From contig NZ_LDOT01000053.1 in the NCBI RefSeq assembly GCF_001029445.1, positions 1 through 40,770 of the forward strand: a stretch of 40,770 bases of DNA, written 5' to 3'. This document shows positions 33,784 through 40,770 of the stretch, piece after piece (the stretch's first letter is position 1; each line of letters starts with the position of its first letter). The translations under genes and the position numbers were made by a program. This DNA is from Photobacterium aquae (GTDB lineage: Bacteria > Pseudomonadota > Gammaproteobacteria > Enterobacterales > Vibrionaceae). Under the pieces are notes generated by a model. It did no database searches and was not told the origin of the DNA. It saw only the letters and a program-made list of their open reading frames with translations.

Positions 33784-34767
33784 ATGCGGCGATTACATGT
33801 TCTGTCATTTGTCATGTTATCCAGTTTTTCATACACCAGTTTTGCTCAAGGGTGTAATTCATCGCTGCTTCCTTCATGGAAGGACGGGAAGAGCAAGACC
33901 GCGATAGTGGATTTTGTAAAACAGGCCACCAATAAAGAGTCAGATAAATTTGTGGCGGTTGAAGATCGGATCGCGGTTTTCGACAATGATGGCACCTTGT
34001 GGTCGGAAAAGCCCTATTACTTCCAATTGGTGTTTGCGTTCGACCAGATAAAGGCAATGGCCACCGATCATCCCGAATGGAAAACCCAAGAACCGTTCAA
34101 GTTTGTGCTGGAGGATGATCTCAAGAGTGTTTTCGCGGGCGGGGAAAAATCGCTGCTGGAGATCGTAAAGGCGACCCATTCCGGCATGACGGTTGAAGAG
34201 TACCAGAAAGCCGTAGGGCAATGGCTACAGGCCGCCAAGGACAAACGCTTCAACAAGGCATATACGGCGTTAACCTACAAGCCGATGAAAGAGATGCTGG
34301 CCTACCTGCAAGATAACGATTTTAAAACCTATATCGTATCGGGGGGCGGGGTGGATTTTATGCGGGTGTGGGCTCCGCAGGCCTATAACATCCCGCAAGA
34401 GCAAATTATTGGTAGCGCCCTGAAGTACAAATACAGTTACAACGACGGCAAGCCGACGGTGGTGAAGTTGGGGGAAATCCTGACAATCGATGACAAGGCG
34501 GGCAAAGTCGAGAATATTCAACATATCATCGGTAAGAAACCCATTCTGGCAGTGGGTAATTCAGATGGCGACCAAGCGATGATGCAATGGGCGACAAGTC
34601 AGCCCCATTCTATGGCGATGATTGTTCACCATACCGACGAGGCGCGGGAATGGAAATATGATCGGAAGTCAGACGTTGGCCATTTGGATTCAGCCCTTGA
34701 TGAAGCCAACAAGCGCGACAATTGGCACCTGATAGATATGAAAAACGAATGGTGTGAGATTTATTAG
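33784..34767 (+). CDS. Periplasmic HAD-superfamily phosphatase
   Basis: A 327-residue haloacid-dehalogenase hydrolase with a signal peptide (residues 1-21, cleavage after SFA). The nucleophile motif is VFDNDGTLW with D67 and D69. The second motif is TYIVSGGGVDF and the metal-binding acidic motif is AVGNSDGDQAMM. It should be a secreted phosphomonoesterase, substrate not identifiable. AAGGAG lies just upstream of the ATG, and a strong terminator follows. The gene is monocistronic. Confidence 0.88.
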   Translation: MRRLHVLSFVMLSSFSYTSFAQGCNSSLLPSWKDGKSKTAIVDFVKQATNKESDKFVAVEDRIAVFDNDGTLWSEKPYYFQLVFAFDQIKAMATDHPEWKTQEPFKFVLEDDLKSVFAGGEKSLLEIVKATHSGMTVEEYQKAVGQWLQAAKDKRFNKAYTALTYKPMKEMLAYLQDNDFKTYIVSGGGVDFMRVWAPQAYNIPQEQIIGSALKYKYSYNDGKPTVVKLGEILTIDDKAGKVENIQHIIGKKPILAVGNSDGDQAMMQWATSQPHSMAMIVHHTDEAREWKYDRKSDVGHLDSALDEANKRDNWHLIDMKNEWCEIY

Positions 34768-34816
34768 CCGAGATTTGTGCCAGCGGCATCCGCTGACCGT
34801 CAAAGAACCATCAACA

Positions 34817-34849
34817 ACCGGAATAGGCAGAACCTATTCCGGTTTTTTT
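34817..34849. terminator. Terminator after HAD phosphatase gene
   Basis: ACCGGAATAGG / CCTATTCCGGT with a CAGAA loop, then TTTTTT. It lies between convergent genes, but the T run favours the rightward direction. Confidence 0.85.
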
Positions 34850-34860
34850 GATCGACAGGA

Positions 34861-35985
34861 TCAAATCTGATCCACCACCGCCCATATTGCGGCGAGTACA
34901 TCCTGGCCGAATGCCACGCTGCGCTCGGGTGACCAGCCGTAGAATTCATCTGGATGGGTGATATGATCCTTAAACGGCATTTCGATGGTGTATGACAGGC
35001 ACTTGAACTGTTCGGCCACCCAATTGGAGCCGATAGTCAGGTTGGCACTGCCGGGGGCATCTTTGTCGTAGCCGTGTTGGTCCTGAAATTCGGGGGTAAT
35101 GGTCAGGAGTGCCTGCTTGAACGCCTGTTCCAGTGCGGCGTGATGTTCGTTATATGAAGGGATGCCTTCGCTGCCCGCCACGAAATTGTAGGGGATCGCC
35201 TCGTCGCCGTGGATATCGAGGAACATATCCACCCCGCAGGCCAGCATCTGCTCGCGCACCAAGAATACTTCCGGGCTTTTTTCCATCGACGGCGCCTGCC
35301 ATTCACGGTTGAGGTTGACCCCGATGGCATTGGTACGCAGATGGCCGCGGATGCTGCCGTCCGGGTTCATGTTCGGCACAACTCGGAATACTGCCTTGTC
35401 GAGCAGGGCTTTGGCAACGGTGTCGGTATCGTCAAGCAGGCGCTGAAGCAGCCCTTCGATAAACCATTCAGCCATCGTCTCGCCCGGATGCTGGCGGCCG
35501 ATAATCCAAATATTCTTTTTGTCTTCATCAGGCTCGCCGATGGTGAGCAGGCTTACGTCGTTGCCGTCAAGGGTCTGGCCCAAGGTGTCGAGAGTGCAGC
35601 TAAAGTGCATTTGGGCTTGATGGAGGAGATCCTGATGGCGTTCGTAGCTATAAGGGGCAAAGTAGGCAAAATACATCGAGCCGTATTCAGGGATCACATT
35701 GAAACTCAGGGTGTCGCCGTCAAATTGGGACGGGATTCTAAACCACTCCTCGCGGTCATATGAGGCAACCACATCATAGTCCTGCCAGCCCTCTGGATAG
35801 GCGGATTTGGCCAGATTCAAAATCTTGAATTGGTGCTGGCGCTGAGGCTCGCTCTCAAGGCGAAAATGAAACCACTGGGCAATATCCGATTGGTTGTCTG
35901 CCGGAATGGCGAGCTGGATATTGTCCGGGGTATCAGATTTCACAACCGTGATGTTGCCGCTTTCGAAATTGCTGAATATTTTCAT
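34861..35985 (-). CDS. M14-family zinc carboxypeptidase
   Basis: A 374-residue metallocarboxypeptidase of the cytosolic (AGBL/CCP-like, M14_6) kind. An N-terminal beta-sandwich domain (about 1-125) precedes the catalytic domain. Zinc ligands are H166 and E169 in RQHPGET and the histidine in LDIHGDE; VPNMNPDGS and GVNLNREW are substrate-binding blocks, and YTIEMPF contains the catalytic glutamate. No signal peptide, so it is cytoplasmic. I used ATG 35985 rather than 35997 because GCGGA sits just before it. Natural substrate unknown. Confidence 0.88.
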   Translation of the reverse strand: MKIFSNFESGNITVVKSDTPDNIQLAIPADNQSDIAQWFHFRLESEPQRQHQFKILNLAKSAYPEGWQDYDVVASYDREEWFRIPSQFDGDTLSFNVIPEYGSMYFAYFAPYSYERHQDLLHQAQMHFSCTLDTLGQTLDGNDVSLLTIGEPDEDKKNIWIIGRQHPGETMAEWFIEGLLQRLLDDTDTVAKALLDKAVFRVVPNMNPDGSIRGHLRTNAIGVNLNREWQAPSMEKSPEVFLVREQMLACGVDMFLDIHGDEAIPYNFVAGSEGIPSYNEHHAALEQAFKQALLTITPEFQDQHGYDKDAPGSANLTIGSNWVAEQFKCLSYTIEMPFKDHITHPDEFYGWSPERSVAFGQDVLAAIWAVVDQI

Positions 35986-36267
35986 CGTGATCCGCAAGGT
36001 AGCCCAATAGATTGGATATAACTATAGCTGCTTTGTGCGATAACAAGATGACAGCACGCTATCTTGGGCATCGCGATTGTGATCTGCCGGGGAAACTCAG
36101 CTATTTGTTGTTTATATTTCAAGCATTGGCATGGGAAAATGTAACTCCCGAGTATTTAAATTGCAGCGGGTTGGTAAAACCTAGCGATTATTGATCGTAA
36201 TTTATCCACTTGAGTTTGTGGGGTCTTTACGCATTGCCTTTGGGCGAGTAATATTCACCGCACTTAC

Positions 36268-36358
36268 GGAGGGATGGCTGAGTGGTTGAAAGCACCGGTC
36301 TTGAAAACCGGCATACGTTTATAGCGTATCTAGGGTTCAAATCCCTATCCCTCCGCCA
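36268..36358 (+). tRNA. tRNA-Ser(UGA)
   Basis: A 91-nt tRNA with a genome-encoded CCA. The acceptor stem GGAGGGA pairs with TCCCTCC. The anticodon stem CCGGT / ACCGG encloses CTTGAAA, anticodon TGA. A long variable arm (ATACG / CGTAT) is typical of serine tRNAs, and the T arm reads TAGGGTTCAAATCCCTA. A hairpin terminator follows. Confidence 0.97.
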
Positions 36359-36698
36359 CTTTCAAAAAAGCCGACTTAATTGTCGGCTTTTTTACATCTG
36401 AGTTTTGTGACAATGGGGTAGGGTGCAGAACCTTACTGGGTTCAACCTATGCCATTTCATTTGGGCGAAGCGAAAGCACATTGCCTGTGCCGAAGGCACG
36501 AAGAGGCAATAGCCCGAAGGGCGCGAGCTTGCGAGCAGTAAATCCCTAGTCGTGTGCGACCCCAGCCCTGCCACTTTCAAAAAAGCCGACTTAACAGTCG
36601 GCTTTTTTACGTCTGAAATTTGTGACAATGAGGTAGAGTGCAGAGCCCAGATTGGGTTCAACTTATGTCATTTCATTTGAACGAAGCGAAGCACATTG
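36355..36698 (+). repeat. 129-bp tandem duplication downstream of tRNA-Ser
   Basis: Copy A (36355-36483) starts inside the tRNA 3' end (GCCACT) and copy B (36570-36698) repeats it with scattered changes. Each contains the terminator AAAAAAGCCGAC / GTCGGCTTTTTT (36364-36393 and 36579-36608). Copy B is preceded by CGACCCCAGCCCTGCCA, which looks like a damaged tRNA tail. A third, decayed terminator copy lies at 38768-38799. Confidence 0.75.
36364..36393 (+). terminator. tRNA-Ser terminator
   Basis: AAAAAAGCCGAC / GTCGGCTTTTTT with a six-base loop, five bases after the tRNA. Confidence 0.88.
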
Positions 36699-37046
36699 TC
36701 TTCAGTACCCCCCTCCCACACAGAGTGGGCAGAGAACAGTTTGTAACTCGTTTTTGCCCCATTGTGTTTTAGTGCTAAAGCTCATTTACAGCCTGTTAAT
36801 ACTTATTAAGTAGCCAAGGAGAAGTTACTGCAAGCTAAGACATTGATATAACGATAACTTAGAAACTCCCGATAACTTGTTGACTGGTACTTAGCGATAC
36901 ATTTTCTAATCTCTGCTACCTTAGCGAGATAACAAAAGATCAGCCAATGGCTAACCTTTTGTTGTAGTGTATAGAACGGGTTTTATGGTAAATAATATTT
37001 GATTTACGATCCCAAATAAGAGCAAATCGTTCTAGTCACATAGAGA
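36699..37046. other. AT-rich gap, nothing identified
   Basis: About 350 bp between the tandem repeat and the P-loop kinase gene. I see no open frame with a ribosome binding site and no clear hairpin. Confidence 0.5.
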
Positions 37047-37724
37047 CTATCCCAATATTCCAATATAACAATCTCCAAGCTCAAATTTAACTGGATGCTC
37101 TTGATTGCGATACCTTTCTCTGATTAATTTCGCTTTTGTTTGGAATACTTTATCACTTCGAATCGGATTTGCTTTTCTTCTTTTTAAGCATTCATCTAAC
37201 GGCGTATTAAAATAGTAAAATTCCTTTTGAATGCTAGAGAAATTTGGGCATTCTCTTCGAAATAATTCAAAAACATCTGACCTGATTTTTCTCGTTTCCA
37301 TCGTGGAATCAATGATGATTGTTTTATCACCTATATTGTTGATCTTACTAATCACACCCAAAAGCCATAAATGATTTTTATACGCGCCATAATATCGAAT
37401 AAATTCTCTTTGATTACCCTGTGTATCCTTCCATTCTTTTTCTATTTTTTTTACAAATATTTCTTTGTTGTGGATACCTGATTTTCTATGTTCTTTTTCA
37501 AAATCCGTCTTGAACTTTGGAAGCCAAGAGTCTAATCCTGAAAAGATTAAGGAAAAGTCCTTAGCGATTTCAGAGATCCCTCTGTCAACTTCTAAAACTT
37601 CAAATTCAGAATCAACTTCAATTTGATCCTGTATACCTTGAAGAACAACTTTTTTATCCAGCAGGCATTGAATAAACGTTGACTTACCACTGTATGGAAT
37701 TCCTGCCACGAAAATTATTTTCAT
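37047..37724 (-). CDS. P-loop kinase-like ATP-binding protein
   Basis: A 225-residue protein with a Walker A motif GIPYSGKST at residues 8-16. A hydrophobic strand ending IIIDST (about 135-140) could be Walker B. The C-terminal part has ECLKRRKANPIRSDKV, resembling the arginine lid of polynucleotide-kinase or AAA_33/zeta-type kinases. It is much more AT-rich than the genes to its left, suggesting recent transfer. No partner antitoxin is obvious. The substrate (nucleic acid, nucleotide or sugar) cannot be told. Confidence 0.7.
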   Translation of the reverse strand: MKIIFVAGIPYSGKSTFIQCLLDKKVVLQGIQDQIEVDSEFEVLEVDRGISEIAKDFSLIFSGLDSWLPKFKTDFEKEHRKSGIHNKEIFVKKIEKEWKDTQGNQREFIRYYGAYKNHLWLLGVISKINNIGDKTIIIDSTMETRKIRSDVFELFRRECPNFSSIQKEFYYFNTPLDECLKRRKANPIRSDKVFQTKAKLIRERYRNQEHPVKFELGDCYIGILG

Positions 37725-37938
37725 TAAGAAGTAAACCCTAAATATTTTTTATAAACACTATGTTCAGCACTCAACAATTAACTATCTGCCATCACAAATT
37801 CTATTGATGGTAGTCATTAAGTGCCTATTACGTTAAATCTGTCTCGAACGAGCGTGAGCATGTAATGCCCATATACGAGGAAGGCCGCCTGAGACGATCT
37901 TTCTGTAGTTTATTACGAACCGTTAAATTAAATAATCG

Positions 37939-38163
37939 CTACACAGAAACTCGGTTCCAACAAAAATCACGAGCAATAATGACAGCATTATTGCCGTACA
38001 CAATATGTATATCTTCTTTTTTTAGGTTATTAGTAAGCTTTTCAAGAAAAGAACTATGGAGGCGTTCTCGATTAGCTACACCATAAAGCTGATCCCAAGT
38101 AAGCGTAATAGCCTCGTTTCCATTTTTCCTAAGTAACTCAACAATTTCAGACACTACAGACAT
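37939..38163 (-). CDS. Small hypothetical protein
   Basis: A 74-residue frame, not recognised. It has a helix-rich N-terminal half (VVSEIVELLRKNG), a TWDQLYGVANRERLHSSFL middle that could be a helix-turn-helix-sized unit, and a short strand-rich end. The ATG at 38163 follows an A/T run without a strong ribosome binding site. It shares the AT-rich composition of the kinase gene on the same strand, about 215 bp away. May be real, possibly a small DNA-binding or antitoxin-like protein; evidence is weak. Confidence 0.4.
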   Translation of the reverse strand: MSVVSEIVELLRKNGNEAITLTWDQLYGVANRERLHSSFLEKLTNNLKKEDIHIVYGNNAVIIARDFCWNRVSV

Positions 38164-39000
38164 ACTAAAAAAACCTTGCGAAAACCTTAGAGAACCCTAA
38201 GAGTAGGCTTAAATACACATCAATGTCAATGAAGTGATACACCAAACACATTAAGTGACCAAAACGTAATATTTCTATTTGGCTCTTACATTCCTTGTTT
38301 TTGTTTTTTAGTACGCTAAATGCCTAATATGTTAAATACGCCAGGTCAGGTTCCTTTTTGGCGCTTTTAGCTCCTCAGAAGGTCATAGCGACCTTTTTGG
38401 TCACTTGAACAAAGCAATATACTGCCGATAGCGATTGAAAGTTTGTGACGCTTTTTGAGCGATTTATGAGTCATTAAATGGGGACTTAACTCTTGTTTAA
38501 AACTGTGAACAAACCATGATTTATTGTAGTTTCAGTGAATTTGAAAGTGTAGTGGAAAGATGAATTTGGTCAGCAAACTAGAGGATTACCATACTTGAGC
38601 TAATTCATGTTCTTCTAAATTAGCAAAGCCACTGACAAGGTTATGTCCAAACCTGAGTTTGCTCATTGAAAAAGATAGCCTGTAGACCTTAAACAGGCTT
38701 CCCTTGAGCAAAGAGACAGTTCTTGCTGGTTACCATCTTTCGTTGCATACGTTCCAGCCTCGCACATTTAAAAAGCCGACTTAGCTGTTGGTTTTTTATA
38801 TCCAAATTATGTCTAATTGGGTATATACGTTTACCTTATGACTGTGCGAACAGCGAGTTAAGTTTCTATCTCAGAAGTACATGTTTGTGATGGCTTGTTG
38901 TGGGGCTGAGGACTGCGCGTTGGTTGTATACTAACAATTTGTGTGTAAGCGATGAGTATCTTGCCAGACTTCCAGATTCTTGGCTCTGTAGGAGTAAACA
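38164..39000. other. Long gap with decayed tRNA-terminator copy
   Basis: No convincing gene in about 840 bp. At 38768-38799 AAAAAGCCGACTTAGC / TGTTGGTTTTTT is a damaged third copy of the tRNA-Ser terminator, so the AT-rich insert lies between terminator copies. The last 20 bp carry the ribosome binding site of the next gene. Confidence 0.5.
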
Positions 39001-39402
39001 ATGAACATAAATACCGTGAGGCTCGGACTTGCTGCTGCGGCGGCAATGAATATAGGTGGGGTGTTAGTCTTTTCGCGGGCCTTGAGCAATAGTGTGATCA
39101 ACGAGTTTGACCCTGTTGTGATGTCTAATTTTGGCTTGTTGATGATTATGGTATGGGGGCTTGCCTATCTGGGGGCGGCGACGATAAAAGCCAATATCAC
39201 ATGGCTGGCGGGGGCATTTACCTTAGAGAAGCTGGTGTATGTTGTCGTTTGGGTAAAATGGATAGCGTCCAATAGCCTTTCTGCTGTCTATGATGCCGAT
39301 TTGTTTGCGGGCATTTTCTATACCATCTACGGGCTCAATGATTTTGTGTTCATGCTGTTTTTCTTTTTTGTGTTCAAATCACAATGGGCAAAGAAAGATT
39401 GA
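39001..39402 (+). CDS. Small four-helix membrane protein
   Basis: A 133-residue hydrophobic protein of unknown function. Four membrane segments can be read at about residues 7-25, 40-62, 66-88 and 102-127. TAGGAG sits seven bases before the ATG. It resembles conserved hypothetical membrane proteins common in Vibrionaceae, but I cannot name a family. It stands alone and no terminator is obvious. Confidence 0.7.
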   Translation: MNINTVRLGLAAAAAMNIGGVLVFSRALSNSVINEFDPVVMSNFGLLMIMVWGLAYLGAATIKANITWLAGAFTLEKLVYVVVWVKWIASNSLSAVYDADLFAGIFYTIYGLNDFVFMLFFFFVFKSQWAKKD

Positions 39403-39460
39403 TCGTTTTAATGAAAATTGCCAGCTAATGCGCTTATACGAAATTAGCTGGCATAAAATA

Positions 39461-40087
39461 TTATTGACTTTCTGTCTTCATAGATAAGCTATATTTCAAG
39501 CTCAATAGTGAAACTAACACCAAGCCATAGTAGCCCCAGTAGATACAGTAACCATTAACGTGGTAATAAACATCAAGCGCAGTGATGGCGATGATGGCGG
39601 AGAAGGCGAGTGATGAGATAATGGCAAATGCTTTTGTTCTCACTAATGCCGAGAGGATAAACAGCACGACAGAGATAACAAAAAAGGGTGTTATCTCCTC
39701 TAATGATTCGGCTGGGTATGTGTAGTAGTTGTAGTAATGTTGCGATGGGGAAAATATGCCCTCATACCACATAACCTTCCAAAAACTGCATGTGGAGTCG
39801 AAGCTCTGGGGGATCTCGTAGGCAATGGGCATGTACCACAGAAACAATGCGAGCAATCCGAGAACGACACCCTTTATCATAGATATTTTTTTCAATCGTT
39901 CTTTTTCTTTGAATTTTATAATGGCTTCATTTTCAGTGCTGGCGTTTACTTTGTAACAATAATCATATCCATTTTTAAGTAAATCATCAGATTGTTTTTC
40001 AGCATTGATATCTGCGGAGTCAATACATACAATCACATCATTATTTTTGAAAATTTTATATATTATCATTCGTGTTTTTAATGTCAT
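39461..40087 (-). CDS. Hypothetical membrane protein
   Basis: A protein of about 208 residues, not recognised. The N-terminal ~65 residues are soluble (IFKNNDVIVCIDSADINAEKQ, then a charged helix). Four membrane segments follow (about 70-90, 133-150, 153-175 and 183-203), with a tyrosine-rich loop after the first. The start is uncertain: ATG 40087 is used here, 40069 is equally good, and 40129 is less likely. No clear ribosome binding site. Lower GC than the central genes. Confidence 0.55.
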   Translation of the reverse strand: MTLKTRMIIYKIFKNNDVIVCIDSADINAEKQSDDLLKNGYDYCYKVNASTENEAIIKFKEKERLKKISMIKGVVLGLLALFLWYMPIAYEIPQSFDSTCSFWKVMWYEGIFSPSQHYYNYYTYPAESLEEITPFFVISVVLFILSALVRTKAFAIISSLAFSAIIAITALDVYYHVNGYCIYWGYYGLVLVSLLSLKYSLSMKTESQ

Positions 40088-40129
40088 AAAAAGATAATGG
40101 ATAGTATGGCTAAAATATCTATATATCAA

Positions 40130-40710
40130 TAAGTAAATGAAGTCGGAGACTAAATAATGCTAGCAATGTCATTATAATTTGCTGTCTATTGTTATTTTAC
40201 TGACTTGATTAATCCATAATCAAAATAGGCGCATAAAATGGCTTCTATTCTTCGTTCGATTATTTCTTCTTGGTATGAGTAATATATGGCTTTGCTTTGT
40301 GGTGTCGAATTTTGTTTTTGTGTTTACAATAAATCACCATTATATAAACACCTTTAAAAACAACTGCTTGTAATATATCTATGAGTGTTTGGTAACGATT
40401 ATTATTACCATTGATTGTGTTATTAATATCCCATTAATAATAAATGCCAAAATGGAATGTAAGATTCCACCTAGTGTCATTTTATAAATTGATTGTGGTC
40501 AACACAGTGGGTTGTAACACATATAGAGTTGTCAGTAGTGGTTGTCTGTTGAGCCTTGTTATTTGGCTTGGCGAGCTTGCTTAATTGATAGCTTTTGTAA
40601 GTGATACATAACAATAAGTTATGGCTTGCTTATTTTATCCGTGTTCTTTCCTGTCTAAAGCTATTAATTAAGCGCCACTATCTAATTCAAACCGGAAATT
40701 AGGAAAAACC
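40130..40710. other. AT-rich intergenic region
   Basis: About 580 bp without a credible gene, probably the promoter region of the Tat-exported protein to the right. No conserved motif was identified. Confidence 0.5.
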
Positions 40711-40770
40711 ATGAGCCAAAATGGTAAGTTAAATATTACGCGGCGCGATGCATTAAAGGGCGGCTCTGCA
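40711..40770 (+). CDS. Start of a Tat-exported protein (partial)
   Basis: Only the first 20 codons are inside the window. The N terminus contains ITRRDALKGG, a twin-arginine signal of the kind found on folded, cofactor-bearing periplasmic enzymes. AGGA lies about ten bases before the ATG. The mature part is outside the window, so the enzyme cannot be named. Confidence 0.7.
   Translation, partial: MSQNGKLNITRRDALKGGSA

Overview
The window looks like a chromosomal segment of a marine gammaproteobacterium, most likely Vibrionaceae (Photobacterium/Vibrio type). The evidence is a purA paralogue beside a LysR gene, the DedA, FUSC and M14 peptidase neighbourhood, a Csx16 of the Vibrio VVA1548 family, and the base composition. 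The genus is inferred from gene content only, not from a marker gene.

Layout. (1) 1-760: tandem tRNA-3'-end-like repeats with two intrinsic terminators, then a decayed IS6-family transposase. (2) About 800-26,970: a defence island. It holds a vWA / PP2C phosphatase / protein kinase triad; CRISPR array 1 with cas1-cas2 and an eroded mini-array; a diguanylate cyclase; csx16; a MoaA-like radical SAM gene; three dynamin-like GTPase genes and a small membrane protein around CRISPR array 2; a Card1/Can2-like nuclease; a complete subtype III-D-like effector operon (cas10, cas7, csx10, tandem cas7, csx19, a TIGR03986-type RAMP gene, cas6); and a CARF protein of the NE0113 family. (3) 27,001-27,310: a second IS6 remnant in the same orientation, so the island is bracketed by related IS remnants. 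(4) 27.6-36 kb: housekeeping-type genes (DedA, exported Mn-dependent pyrophosphatase, LysR, purA paralogue, FUSC protein, HAD phosphatase, M14 peptidase). (5) 36.27-40.77 kb: tRNA-Ser(UGA), a 129-bp tandem duplication of its 3' flank, an AT-rich insert with a P-loop kinase gene and a small gene, two small membrane-protein genes, and the start of a Tat-exported protein.

How the parts fit. The minus-strand operon encodes a Cas10 without an HD nuclease domain, so output should depend on target-RNA cleavage by Cas7 subunits and on cyclic oligoadenylate made by the GGDD palm domain. Two CARF proteins (the Card1-like nuclease and the NE0113-family protein) would read that signal, and Csx16 is a candidate regulator of it. 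Both arrays have their leader on the right, are read leftward from a leader promoter (TTGCAA, 17 bp, TATACT), and end at hairpin terminators.

The most notable observation is a conserved inverted repeat, TCACAAGTTTGTGA and close variants, found upstream of six transcription units: the vWA triad, cas1-cas2, csx16/radical SAM, GTPase A, the small-protein/GTPase C/GTPase B operon, and cas10/NE0113. It suggests that the non-Cas genes and the CRISPR genes form one regulon, possibly a multi-arm type III defence system with a membrane-acting dynamin branch and a phosphosignalling branch.
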